IMG/VR virus record: IMGVR_UViG_3300032516_000156
Coordinates: 1 to 27,162 of that record
DNA from: a virus
Length of the DNA: 27,162 bases
Direction: 5' to 3' (one strand)
Under the pieces are notes generated by a model. It worked only from the letters and a program-made list of their open reading frames with translations, made no database searches and was not told where the DNA came from. Made by a program: the position numbers and the translations under genes. Below, one piece after another: positions 16,282-24,333 of the stretch (position 1 is its first letter; every line of letters begins with the position of its first letter).

Positions 16282-16602
16282 ATGGAAGAGATTACTAAAT
16301 TACGTTTAGGTGATGTTGGAACGGTATTCAGGATAAGGGTTGTAGAGGATGATCTTCCAGTAGACCTACAATCCTGTACTGTAAAACAAATCTTACTTAA
16401 GAAGCCAGATGGAACTTATCTTACCAAGACAGCTAGTTTCTATACTAATGGAATAGATGGATATATTCAATATACATCTGTTGAAGGAGATATAGACCAG
16501 ACTGGTATATGGAAGATACAGGGATATGTTGAATTTACTAACCAAGGGTGGCATACCACCATAGATTCTTTCTTGGTACAAATCAATATATCTGAGGATT
16601 AA
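16282..16602 (+). CDS. BppU-N-like immunoglobulin-fold virion protein
   Basis: 106 residues, one Ig-like domain. The sequence LRLGDVGTVFRIRVVEDDLPVDLQ, then LKKPDGTYLTKTASFY, GYIQYTSVEGDIDQTGIWKIQGYVEF and a final SFLVQINI follows the pattern of the N-terminal domain of baseplate upper proteins (BppU_N) and similar fibre-anchoring Ig domains. It stands alone here, without the usual C-terminal fibre. The ATG follows the previous stop directly. Likely role: small adaptor or decoration domain joining surface proteins. Confidence 0.62.
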   Translation: MEEITKLRLGDVGTVFRIRVVEDDLPVDLQSCTVKQILLKKPDGTYLTKTASFYTNGIDGYIQYTSVEGDIDQTGIWKIQGYVEFTNQGWHTTIDSFLVQINISED

Positions 16603-16605
16603 TAA

Positions 16606-16734
16606 ATGGCTACTAGAACTTTTACTAATGGCGGAGTAAACAATCTGTGGACAACTGCTGGCAATTGGGATACTCCTGAAGGAAGATGGACAGCTACATC
16701 TGAGTCGTTTAAAGTAAGAGGAGAATTTGATTAA
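16606..16734 (+). CDS. 42-aa partial duplicate of the spike N-terminus
   Basis: Short reading frame MATRTFTNGGVNNLWTTAGN, then WDT and a 19-residue unrelated tail. Its first 23 residues match the first 23 of the following gene at 14 positions, including R-T-F, NNLW and NWDT. The stop overlaps the next ATG by one base (TAATG), and the ribosome site AGAGGAG of the next gene lies inside it. It may be a remnant left by deletion within a tandem duplicate, or a tiny coupled leader peptide. A GAGGAT motif precedes its own ATG. Confidence 0.5.
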   Translation: MATRTFTNGGVNNLWTTAGNWDTPEGRWTATSESFKVRGEFD

Positions 16735-18551
16735 TGCCTACTAGAACCTTTGCAACAGCAGGAATAAATAATTTATGGAGTAACTCTGCTAACTGGGATA
16801 CAGGAGTTCCAGCTAATACAGATACTGCTATTATTCCAGTTGGACAAACGGTTGAATTTGATGTAAGTCAAAGTGGATTCGCTGCTGGAATAACACTAAC
16901 ACTTAATGGAGTTTTTACTGCCTCACTTACTGCCGGTACTTATTACTTGAAATTACAAGATAATGTAACTGGAACAGGAACATTTAGAGCAGGAACAGAG
17001 GCAGTTCCATACCCCACAACTTGTTTATTTACCATATATTTTGCTGCTGGAAAAGCATTTACTGGCAGTTTGGTAATGGATATAAATTGTACAGAACCCA
17101 CACATAGATATATAAAACTAAGTCAGGCTGAAATTGCTGGAGCAACTCTTCTTCATGTGGATGATGATGTTGTTGGAGATTTGTGGGCTGTTGGAAATGT
17201 AATACATATTGATAATATAAATAAAGCACAACAAAGTGAGGAAAGAACCATTGCGGCAGGTGGCATAACTGCAACCACAATCACCATTACAGCCGGATTA
17301 ACCGCAGCCAAATTACTAGGAGCTAAAGTAATTTTACTTAACAGGAACATTATTATTACAGGAGCATTATCTACGCCCTTTAATGCGGTAACAACTGCTG
17401 GAAGAGTTTTTGCGTATGTAAGAAGTTATATGGGATTTACCTCTTGTAGTAATCTTGTAATAGGAGGAGTCTTAGCATATTCTGGTTCGTCATTTGGAAT
17501 TGTTATGTGTTCTTACATCACTTTTATTGGAGTGGCTACTGGACTACTGAGCTTCGCTCAATATTCTCAATACTGTACTTTTAATGGGTTTTATAGTGGT
17601 TGTTATGACACCTTTAATAACATATGGCAAGGTTGTACTATAGGAGGTTTAATAAGCGGGGCTAGGTCTGGACTCAACGGAGCACAACCAGATATAAAAA
17701 TTACTGCGACAATAGAATATAGTCAATATGGGATAATAACCCTCAGTGGAGGACTTTTTACTGGAACAATTAGATATGGTAGTTATGGTATTTATCCTCA
17801 AGAAGGAATATCAGACATTGTAATATCAGGAACTATTTCATACTGTACTACAGGTATAAGAAATGGTACAAATCTTCGTATAATAAATGCCAATATACTT
17901 AATAATACTACTGGAATGGTTGGAGGAAATGGTATTATAGTAGATACCATATTTTCGGGAAATACTTACGATTTTAGTTTGGATGAGGGCGGTTCTTGGA
18001 AACTATATAATACCCCACTTCCAGTTGTTAATAGGTCTGCACCCAAGTATTCAGAAAATTCTTTTTCATTTATAGAATCATTTAATGATACTGTAGAAGG
18101 AAATTATAAGGCATGGTCAAGGAATGGGCCTACAATTTCTGTTAATGACCCTGTTCCTGATGGGTTTGTAAGAGCCTATAAAACAACGCTTCTTGAAGCA
18201 AATTATTGTGCATTTTGGCAAAGAGAAGTTTTAGTTCCAGCAAATGCAACCATTTCATTTGTCATGTGGATTCGTAAGTCTGTATCTATGTTGTATAATC
18301 CTCGATGGTGGATATTTCCAGAAAGTATGGAACCATTTTATTCTGGAACACCACTAAAAGAATTTATATTTCCTGATGATGATAATGATGTGTGGGAACA
18401 AGATACATATGTATATACCAATACCAGTAACTATGATAAAACCCTTATTGCTAGATGTATAGGAAAAAACGCAAGCGGTGATATATTCTCGCAGTTGATT
18501 ATTACGTCTAGTATGGCTCCCCGCTCAAGAGGACTTGGAGGTGTTGGATGA
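16734..18551 (+). CDS. Spike/fibre protein with G8-like domain and beta-helix
   Basis: 605 residues. About residues 14-100 match the G8-domain pattern: W..ANWDTGVPANTDTAIIP, VGQTVEFD, then repeated strands leading to GTFRAGTEAVPYP. About 130-195 follows the post-G8 pattern WAVGNVIHID and SEERTI. Residues about 205-420 are short strands with turn Asn/Gly ladders (YGIITLSGGLFTGTI, TNLRIINANILNNTTG), typical of a right-handed parallel beta-helix. Residues about 435-595 look like a beta-sandwich, perhaps carbohydrate-binding (RWWIFPES, YTNTSNY). No signal peptide. The likely role is a virion spike or receptor-binding/polysaccharide-binding protein. No catalytic residues can be assigned. It overlaps the next gene by ATGA. 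Confidence 0.72.
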   Translation: MPTRTFATAGINNLWSNSANWDTGVPANTDTAIIPVGQTVEFDVSQSGFAAGITLTLNGVFTASLTAGTYYLKLQDNVTGTGTFRAGTEAVPYPTTCLFTIYFAAGKAFTGSLVMDINCTEPTHRYIKLSQAEIAGATLLHVDDDVVGDLWAVGNVIHIDNINKAQQSEERTIAAGGITATTITITAGLTAAKLLGAKVILLNRNIIITGALSTPFNAVTTAGRVFAYVRSYMGFTSCSNLVIGGVLAYSGSSFGIVMCSYITFIGVATGLLSFAQYSQYCTFNGFYSGCYDTFNNIWQGCTIGGLISGARSGLNGAQPDIKITATIEYSQYGIITLSGGLFTGTIRYGSYGIYPQEGISDIVISGTISYCTTGIRNGTNLRIINANILNNTTGMVGGNGIIVDTIFSGNTYDFSLDEGGSWKLYNTPLPVVNRSAPKYSENSFSFIESFNDTVEGNYKAWSRNGPTISVNDPVPDGFVRAYKTTLLEANYCAFWQREVLVPANATISFVMWIRKSVSMLYNPRWWIFPESMEPFYSGTPLKEFIFPDDDNDVWEQDTYVYTNTSNYDKTLIARCIGKNASGDIFSQLIITSSMAPRSRGLGGVG

Positions 18552-19105
18552 TACAAGCAAGAAAACAAAATACTACTACATATCCAATAGTATTTCTATT
18601 GGTAGATTCTAATGACCATGTTACAGGTAAAACAGGTCTAGGAGCAACACCTACAATTACCATAAGCAAGAATGGAGGTTCTTTTGGTCCAGCTTCGGGA
18701 ACAGTAAGTGAACTTGTTGATGGTTGGTATGTTCTGTCCGGAAATGTATCTGATAGGGATACTCTGGGAAGTTTAGGAATACATGTAGAGGCTACTGGAA
18801 CAGACCCATGTGACCTATTAGTTCTAATTGTAAAATATGACCCATTTGATTATATATCAATTATTGGTGGAAATGGTGGAGATAAAACACTAACATATAC
18901 TCTGACAGATAGTGGAACAGCATCTCCGGTTTTTGGAGCAACAATAGAACTCTATGCTACTGAAGGAATGACAAGTATTATTGACAGTCAAACAACTAAT
19001 GTTCTAGGTCAAGTTACTTTTAGTAATTTAATAGCAGGAACATATTATCTAAAATGTATAAAATCAGGATTTGTAACAACTACTGATACGGAGGTAGTGG
19101 CATGA
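18548..19105 (+). CDS. Two-domain Ig-like virion protein
   Basis: 185 residues. The N-terminal domain (about 12-100), with IVFLLVDSNDHVTGKTGLGATPTI, SKNGGSFG and LVDGWYVLSGNVSDRDTLGSLGIHVEATGTDP, is a widespread phage appendage module that I recognise from many tail or head fibre genes. The C-terminal domain (about 112-185), with LTYTLTDSGTASPVFGATIELY, TTNVLGQVTFSNLIAGTYYLKCIKSGF, is a CnaB/carboxypeptidase-regulatory-like beta sandwich. The gene overlaps both neighbours by 4 nt. Likely a surface or connector-associated protein, possibly the partner of the spike encoded just upstream. Confidence 0.7.
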   Translation: MIQARKQNTTTYPIVFLLVDSNDHVTGKTGLGATPTITISKNGGSFGPASGTVSELVDGWYVLSGNVSDRDTLGSLGIHVEATGTDPCDLLVLIVKYDPFDYISIIGGNGGDKTLTYTLTDSGTASPVFGATIELYATEGMTSIIDSQTTNVLGQVTFSNLIAGTYYLKCIKSGFVTTTDTEVVA

Positions 19106-19632
19106 GTGATGGAAGCGGAACAATTACCCCAATTACCCCATCTACGTCTGGTGCTGTAGCTACATCAATTGACTATTTAATTCCAACATTGAGAATTGAG
19201 ATTGGTGATATAGATAGTTCAACATATAGATACTTAGATGAATGGTTAATGATTGCTCTAATAGCGGCTACTAGAGGACTTGAAAGATATTGGGATAGTA
19301 AATATATTATAACTGATGGTGGTGCAATAAGTAGAAATATCGACTATGAGTACTTTACCTTTGAAGAAGAAGATAGTATAATCCAAAGAATGGATGAACG
19401 AATTATAATTGTAAAAGCAGCACTTATTATATTAAATGGAAGTCTTGAAAATTCTGCTTGGAATTTAGGAAGTTGGAGAGACGCTGAAATATCTTATTCA
19501 AATATTGCTTCTGGAAGTTTGAGGGGCGATACCATAAGAAGACTTCAACATGAATTAGATGATTTAATCAAAGCACCAATGAAGAGATTAACAATATCTA
19601 GTAGAATGTCAATATTAGAAACTGATAAGTAG
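19102..19632 (+). CDS. Putative head-tail connector (adaptor) protein
   Basis: 176 residues. A Ser/Thr/Pro-rich N-terminus of about 20 residues is followed by a helical domain: SIDYLIPTLRIEIGDIDSST, YRYLDEWLMIALIAATRGLERYW and a second helix at RMDERIIIVKAALIILNGSLE. The motif R-x-x-IGD-x-D followed by Y-x-x-L-D-x-x-L-x-x-A-L resembles the helical adaptor proteins that bind the portal in HK97/SPP1-type necks. Its place between the surface-protein block and the neck genes agrees. It overlaps the upstream gene by 4 nt. Confidence 0.52.
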   Translation: MSDGSGTITPITPSTSGAVATSIDYLIPTLRIEIGDIDSSTYRYLDEWLMIALIAATRGLERYWDSKYIITDGGAISRNIDYEYFTFEEEDSIIQRMDERIIIVKAALIILNGSLENSAWNLGSWRDAEISYSNIASGSLRGDTIRRLQHELDDLIKAPMKRLTISSRMSILETDK

Positions 19633-19644
19633 AAAGGATTATGG

Positions 19645-20802
19645 ATGATAAATGTATTATGGATTTCGGACTTAGTAGTTCCTACGGGTTGGTCTAGAGT
19701 AGCACACGGAATTATTAAACATCTACCAAAAGAAGAATTTAGTATAACAGGTTTGGGAATAAATTACTTTGGAGACCCACACCCATATGATTTTCCGATT
19801 TATCCCGCAGCAGTAGGTCAATTAGGAGACATTTATGGATTTAGTCGCTTAGAAGGAATTCTAAAGTCTAAAAAATTTGACCTAATCTATATTCTAAACG
19901 ATATCTGGGTAATAAAGGAGTACTTAAAGAGATTAGAATCGTTTAAAGAATATAGACCTAAGATAGTTGTATATTTTCCTGTAGATGCTAGAGACCATGA
20001 CCCTGAATGGTACACCAATATTCCACTAGTTGATAAGGCAGTAGTTTATACTAAATTTGGAAAAGAAGTTGCAGAAAAAGCACTACCTGATTACTCTTTT
20101 GATATAATTCCTCATGGAATAGACCAAGAAATGTTCTTTCCTGTAGATAGAACATTAGCTAGAAAATCTATTTTTAAAAACGCAGAATTGGAAACAGCAT
20201 ATATTATTTTAAACGCCAATAGAAATCAACCACGTAAAAGATTAGAGCTAACTCTGGAAGGTTTTAAATTATTTGCAGAAAATAAACCAAGTAACGTTTT
20301 AATTTATATGCACTGTGGGGTAATGGATTCTGATTTAAAAATAACTAATTTAGCAACCAGACTTGGTATAAGTAAAAGACTTATTGTAACTAGTTTTAAA
20401 ACTGGAGTTCAAAGTGTAACAGTAGAGAAATTAAATCTTATTTACAATGCTTCCAATATAGGAATAAATACTTCTCTTGGAGAAGGTTGGGGTCTTTGTA
20501 ATATGGAACATGCAATAACTGGTGCTCCGCAGATAGTTCCAGATTCTAGTGCTTGTGGTGAAGTTTTTAAAGATTGTGGACTATTAATTCCTAATGGCGA
20601 CCCCTTTATTCAAACTAAAGTTATGACCACAGGAATCTTAGTTCATCCAACAGATGTAGCGGAACAAATGGAAAAACTATACACTGATGGGGCACTATAT
20701 AAGAAACTTTCTAAAGCAGCACTAAAAAAGTTTTCTTCGCCAGAATATAGTTGGAAAAATATTGCTGGAAAGTGGGCAGAGGAATTTAAAAACGTATTAT
20801 GA
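19645..20802 (+). CDS. GT4-family glycosyltransferase among neck genes
   Basis: 385-residue GT-B glycosyltransferase, full length for GT4. The N-terminal domain starts INVLWISDLVVPTGWSRVA, the Gly-rich acceptor loop. IPHGID at 155-160 is the typical linker motif. NANRNQPRKRLELTLEGF at 190-207 carries the phosphate-binding Arg and Lys. The E-x7-E motif is E280 and E288 in GEGWGLCNMEHA, followed by GAPQIVPD. All catalytic landmarks are intact. Start ATG 19645 has AGAAAGGA six bases upstream. An out-of-frame ATG at 19641 is ignored. It overlaps the next neck gene by 4 nt, so it is co-translated with virion assembly genes. No membrane segment. Confidence 0.9.
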   Translation: MINVLWISDLVVPTGWSRVAHGIIKHLPKEEFSITGLGINYFGDPHPYDFPIYPAAVGQLGDIYGFSRLEGILKSKKFDLIYILNDIWVIKEYLKRLESFKEYRPKIVVYFPVDARDHDPEWYTNIPLVDKAVVYTKFGKEVAEKALPDYSFDIIPHGIDQEMFFPVDRTLARKSIFKNAELETAYIILNANRNQPRKRLELTLEGFKLFAENKPSNVLIYMHCGVMDSDLKITNLATRLGISKRLIVTSFKTGVQSVTVEKLNLIYNASNIGINTSLGEGWGLCNMEHAITGAPQIVPDSSACGEVFKDCGLLIPNGDPFIQTKVMTTGILVHPTDVAEQMEKLYTDGALYKKLSKAALKKFSSPEYSWKNIAGKWAEEFKNVL

Positions 20803-21239
20803 TAATATCATTTCCCGAAAATACTGAAGATGTAATCAATGCAATTAGAACTGCTATTGGAAGAGATGTTATTTTCTATGTAGTAGCATCTGCCACTGCT
20901 TGTACTTTATGTGATTTAGACCCAGTAACTAATACTTCTACAGATTCTTTTTGTCTAGAATGTAACGGAGATTATTGGATTCCAGTGTTTTCTGGAGTAA
21001 CCATTTTAGGTCATATTTCTTGGGGTAAAAGTGACCAGATGAGGTGGGAAACAGGGGGAATGTGGTACGAAGGTTCTTGTGGAGTACAAATCGAATATAC
21101 TCCTGAAAATCTTGCAACAGTAAACAGTGCTATTTATGTAACAGTAGATGAGAAAGAAATGGAAATTCGCAAAAAGATGATGCGTGGAGTACAAAATATA
21201 AACAGGATTCTTTTAGACCTGATAGAAAAAGAACCATAA
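20799..21239 (+). CDS. Neck/head-closure-like protein with CxxC pairs
   Basis: 146 residues. A zinc-ribbon-like segment, CTLCDLDPVTNTSTDSFCLEC, has two C-x2-C pairs separated by 14 residues and sits after a helix and a strand (VIFYVVASATACT). The rest is beta-rich (WIPVFSGVTILGHISWGK, MWYEGSCGVQIEYTP), ending in a helix. Phage neck proteins with C-x2-C-x-LDPVTNTS patterns are familiar to me from siphoviruses, and the order adaptor, this gene, tail completion, terminator fits a head-closure (stopper) role. Metal binding is inferred from the Cys spacing. Confidence 0.55.
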   Translation: MIISFPENTEDVINAIRTAIGRDVIFYVVASATACTLCDLDPVTNTSTDSFCLECNGDYWIPVFSGVTILGHISWGKSDQMRWETGGMWYEGSCGVQIEYTPENLATVNSAIYVTVDEKEMEIRKKMMRGVQNINRILLDLIEKEP

Positions 21240-21255
21240 AGGAGTGTGGAGTATT

Positions 21256-21477
21256 ATGACAAAGGTAATTCAAGAAGTGGATTTGTTTGATTTGATAGGA
21301 TATTGTTCTAAGAAAAATAAAAAGTTACAGGCAGTTTTATTACAGAAATTAGAAGAATACTTTGCAAAAGATAGTCAGGAATATATAGAACTTCGCAAGT
21401 GTGTGCTAGATGAAACTAGCGGTGCTTTCAGAGCAATTATTAGAGAAATATTCGGTGATGTAGAATACTTGGTTTAA
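21256..21477 (+). CDS. Small hypothetical protein
   Basis: 73 residues from ATG 21256, which I prefer over GTG 21244 because that codon lies within the AAAGGAG ribosome site. Predicted entirely helical and soluble (TKVIQEVDLFDLIGYCSKKN, KLQAVLLQKLEEYFAKD). No family recognised. Placed between neck and tail-completion genes and one base before the next start, so probably a structural or assembly accessory. Confidence 0.6.
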   Translation: MTKVIQEVDLFDLIGYCSKKNKKLQAVLLQKLEEYFAKDSQEYIELRKCVLDETSGAFRAIIREIFGDVEYLV

Positions 21478-21478
21478 C

Positions 21479-22552
21479 ATGTTTATTGATATTAAGACTT
21501 CTTTACAGCAAGACCTAAGTAGAATTCCCTCCTATATACGCCAAGCACAGTATTTAGATAGGGAGTATGCTAGACTTTCTGCAAAATATGATAGACTTTC
21601 TGATGAAGTAGAGAAGGTAGAAAAAGAACCAGAAAAAGTTTCTTCTGGAGATGCTTTAGAAAAAACTATTTTGGAAGCACCTAATATATTAATGCAAGAA
21701 ATAAGACTTGCTGCAAAGATAAATACAGAGTTTAATAAGCCTTTCTTTATAGATAGATTAAAAAAAGCAGTATATACAGAAGGAACCTTTACTATTTTTC
21801 AGTTTAAAAATGGAAACTTAAAAGTAAAAATTAATTTAAATGATACTGCTGGTAGTCTTTCAGATTATGGTAGTGGAATAAAGAAAGTAAGAGAGGAATT
21901 AGGTACACACTCTGGTGCAGATATTGCTAGTAAGTTTTGGTCTGAAAAATATTATGGTGCAGCTAGAGAAGGTAAACCAGCAAAGGTTTGGAGAGGAAAA
22001 GGAGCAAATAGAAAACAAGAAGATAAGTCTGCACAATTTGCTTGGAAATATTGGGACACTATGAGAAGAAGAATGGATGCAGCAGGTAAAATCGCTCCTT
22101 TCTGGCAAATATTAGATAAAGGAACTATTCCAATTCCTAATGCTAAACGTAAAGGTGGGTCAGGAACAGTATATCCAACCAATGACGCTACAGATTTTAC
22201 TGGTAAAGCACAACGTAAAATAAAAGAATTTTTTGAGGGCCAAGCTATACAAACTATAGCAAACAAAGGTTTTGATGTTGTTGAGGCTAAAAAAACATTA
22301 GCCGAATTTAAAAAAGCTTTAACATTTATAGATAAACAACTTGCAAAACTAAATGAACTGGCTTTAGACCCCGGTGCAGAATTAGCTGTAAGAATCGGTG
22401 AAGATAATATGAAAAAAGCTGATAGTGTTAAAGTACATAACCTTGAAGAAGCTCTTAAAAATAAAAAACCAATTCTAGGAAGAATTAGATTGGGTGCTGG
22501 AATAAGAGTAAGAACCAAAGAAATGCAAGAAGCATTTGGTTACGGTAGATAA
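21479..22552 (+). CDS. Putative tail-completion/minor structural protein
   Basis: 357 residues, basic, mostly helical. An N-terminal coiled-coil-like segment (residues about 10-55, YLDREYARLSAKYDRLSDEVEKVEKE) is followed by a domain with FTIFQFKNGNLKVKINL. A central block YWDTMRRRMDAAGKIAPFWQILDKGT and later GGSGTVYP recall the W-x-x-L-D/E-x-GT motif and following Gly-Tyr-Pro segment of HK97 gp10-type minor tail-completion proteins. It is much longer than that family (about 110-150 residues), so this is a weak assignment. It ends just before the tail terminator gene, the usual gp10 neighbour. Confidence 0.42.
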   Translation: MFIDIKTSLQQDLSRIPSYIRQAQYLDREYARLSAKYDRLSDEVEKVEKEPEKVSSGDALEKTILEAPNILMQEIRLAAKINTEFNKPFFIDRLKKAVYTEGTFTIFQFKNGNLKVKINLNDTAGSLSDYGSGIKKVREELGTHSGADIASKFWSEKYYGAAREGKPAKVWRGKGANRKQEDKSAQFAWKYWDTMRRRMDAAGKIAPFWQILDKGTIPIPNAKRKGGSGTVYPTNDATDFTGKAQRKIKEFFEGQAIQTIANKGFDVVEAKKTLAEFKKALTFIDKQLAKLNELALDPGAELAVRIGEDNMKKADSVKVHNLEEALKNKKPILGRIRLGAGIRVRTKEMQEAFGYGR

Positions 22553-22566
22553 AGTAGAGGTGTGAT

Positions 22567-23013
22567 ATTTACGCAGAGAGAAAGGAAGACCTAAGTATTT
22601 ATTATTGGTTAGTAGATAAATTTTCAGCCTACCCATTTGTAACCATTGTGGATGGATTCCCTGTTGAAGATTTAGTCATACCATCCATTTCTATAGAACA
22701 AGATGAATTAGAATATTATCCTTTACAACTTGGAGATAGAAAAGGTGGTTCAATTCGTACTTGGTATATAGATATTTTTGCTAAAAATAAGTCGCAAAGA
22801 GATGAATTTGCGTATAAAGTTTATAATGACCTAAAGGACGGAATTACGGTTTATGATTATGATGAGGGATTTGTTTCTCCATCTGCAATAGGTCATTTGG
22901 ATATTGAATATAGAAAAATACAAATTGTTAGAATAGACCCAGAATTAATTACCCCGCTTTATTATAGAGCGACAGTAACTATTCTAGCAGAAAATGTAAT
23001 TTTGGAGGATTAA
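22567..23013 (+). CDS. Putative tail terminator protein (non-canonical start)
   Basis: The open frame runs from 22558 and reads coding-like sequence (EDLSIYYWLVDKFSAYPFV) well before the first ordinary start, GTG 22648, which has no ribosome site. I place the start at ATT 22567 (148 residues), four bases after GAGGTG. ATT 22597, ten bases after AGAAAGGA, is the alternative. The alpha/beta content, size and position immediately before the tail tube gene suit a tail terminator, the hexameric ring that ends tail growth and joins the neck. Features such as VIPSISIEQDELE, a long strand WYIDIFAKNKSQRDEFAYKV and IRTWYIDIF are compatible with that fold, not diagnostic. Confidence 0.58.
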   Translation: MYAERKEDLSIYYWLVDKFSAYPFVTIVDGFPVEDLVIPSISIEQDELEYYPLQLGDRKGGSIRTWYIDIFAKNKSQRDEFAYKVYNDLKDGITVYDYDEGFVSPSAIGHLDIEYRKIQIVRIDPELITPLYYRATVTILAENVILED

Positions 23014-23018
23014 TTAGG

Positions 23019-24218
23019 ATGGCAAAGAGATTAGCGATACCTTCAAAGGAACTACAGTTGCACATTATTGGGCCGCTGGAATCCTTTAAGGCTACTAGAG
23101 TACAAAAGACTAGTTTTGGACAGGATATCCCTTCCACTACAGTTGATGAGTTGGGCAACTCTGCCCACACCGGAGAGAGTAAAGACACACCTAACGTTAC
23201 TCTGACCTTCTCCGCCTTTGATGTTGGTGTAAAAATATTTTCCGCCCTTACTGGTACAAATGCTGCCGCATATCCGGAAGCAGGTGTAGGTATTTCAGAA
23301 TTGGGTGAAGTTGATGCTGCATTCTATGTGAAAGACGAAACATTAGCAGTTTATGCAAAATGTGGACACGGTAGACGGTTACAGGTTAGAGACTTCTCTT
23401 ATTCTTATACCGTTGATGGTGAATCTACCGAAGACTATACTCTTATTGGCTCTGAAAAAAGATGGCTTAAATATGATGTAGTTGTGGATAAATTCTCTAC
23501 CGGTACTGTCACATGGACACTTACTCATAACCCTATTCAATTAAGAAATGGTAGATATGGTCTTTCAGTAATAGTTGATGGTCATTATTTGACGGAAACT
23601 ACTGCTGTTCCTGCTGCAGGTGAATATAGACTTAATGGTGCTGGAAATAAAACATTAACTATTAATGCTGCAGATACTAGATTAGAACAAGTAATAGCAG
23701 TTTATCATGCTGATGCTGACCATGTTTGGGCAGATGCTGCTGATGGAACTATGCCAGTTGCTATTAAGGGTAAAGATGTTCCCGTTAGCATTTTGGCGAA
23801 TGATATTTCTAGAGTGCAATCTATTACTATTAATGGTAACATGCAAGTTCAACCCGTGAAAGAAATGGGTAATAGAGAGGTTGTTGGGTATCAACGACAG
23901 ATTCCTACTGTAGAAGGTTCAATCACTGTATTGGATACTGATACTGAACTTATTGCACTTTTAACCTATGGTACTATAACCAGTGGTGTTGAATGGCAAC
24001 CCGGTTTGGGTTGTGAAGCAACCCCAGTTGCTTTGAAAGTTGAATTGTTAGACCCATGTGATGTTGATGCTCCTTATACTGTTATTAAAACAGTTAACAT
24101 CCCATCAATTACTATTGTTGGTGATTCTTATACAGCAAATGTAAATAACAATGCCTCACAGGTATTTAACTGGAAATCTACTGATGGTATACTTACGGTA
24201 TATTCTGGTGCAATGTAA
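23019..24218 (+). CDS. Major tail (tube) protein
   Basis: 399 residues, beta-rich. The N-terminal domain with ATRVQKTSFGQDIPSTTVDELGN, then NVTLTFSAFDVGVKIFSALTG and FSYSYTVDGESTEDYTLIGSEK has the character of tail tube subunits, including the long hairpin loop and the strand that stacks between rings. It is longer than minimal tube proteins (about 150-250 residues). The second half (about 175-399) probably adds Ig-like or decoration domains. It sits between the tail terminator and chaperone genes and is followed by a strong terminator, as expected for a very abundant protein. No separate sheath gene is present. GGAGG lies upstream. Confidence 0.78.
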   Translation: MAKRLAIPSKELQLHIIGPLESFKATRVQKTSFGQDIPSTTVDELGNSAHTGESKDTPNVTLTFSAFDVGVKIFSALTGTNAAAYPEAGVGISELGEVDAAFYVKDETLAVYAKCGHGRRLQVRDFSYSYTVDGESTEDYTLIGSEKRWLKYDVVVDKFSTGTVTWTLTHNPIQLRNGRYGLSVIVDGHYLTETTAVPAAGEYRLNGAGNKTLTINAADTRLEQVIAVYHADADHVWADAADGTMPVAIKGKDVPVSILANDISRVQSITINGNMQVQPVKEMGNREVVGYQRQIPTVEGSITVLDTDTELIALLTYGTITSGVEWQPGLGCEATPVALKVELLDPCDVDAPYTVIKTVNIPSITIVGDSYTANVNNNASQVFNWKSTDGILTVYSGAM

Positions 24219-24262
24219 TATAATATAACGTTTCAAACAATTTAAACCGAAGGAAGATTAAA

Positions 24263-24308
24263 GGAGTTACACATGCTGCGGGGTCAGAGGTGTAACTCCA
24301 TTTCTTTT
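24263..24308 (+). terminator. Strong intrinsic terminator after tail tube gene
   Basis: Perfect 10-bp inverted repeat GGAGTTACAC (24263-24272) and GTGTAACTCC (24290-24299), followed by ATTTCTTTT. Inside the 17-nt loop a small CTG/CAG stem can stack (CTGCGGGGTCAG). It separates the tube gene from the chaperone gene and would lower expression of the latter. Confidence 0.82.
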
Positions 24309-24333
24309 AACTAATAAGAAAGGATAGTGGATT

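Noticed and set aside
21952-22518. Minus-strand open frame of 188 codons
   Set aside because: Leu/Ser/Ala-rich antisense of a Lys-rich gene, without a ribosome site or recognisable motif.
24195-24240. TATAAT-like promoter after the tail tube gene
   Set aside because: A TATAAT string is present but no -35 box at proper spacing, and the strong terminator lies downstream of it, so a promoter here would be pointless.
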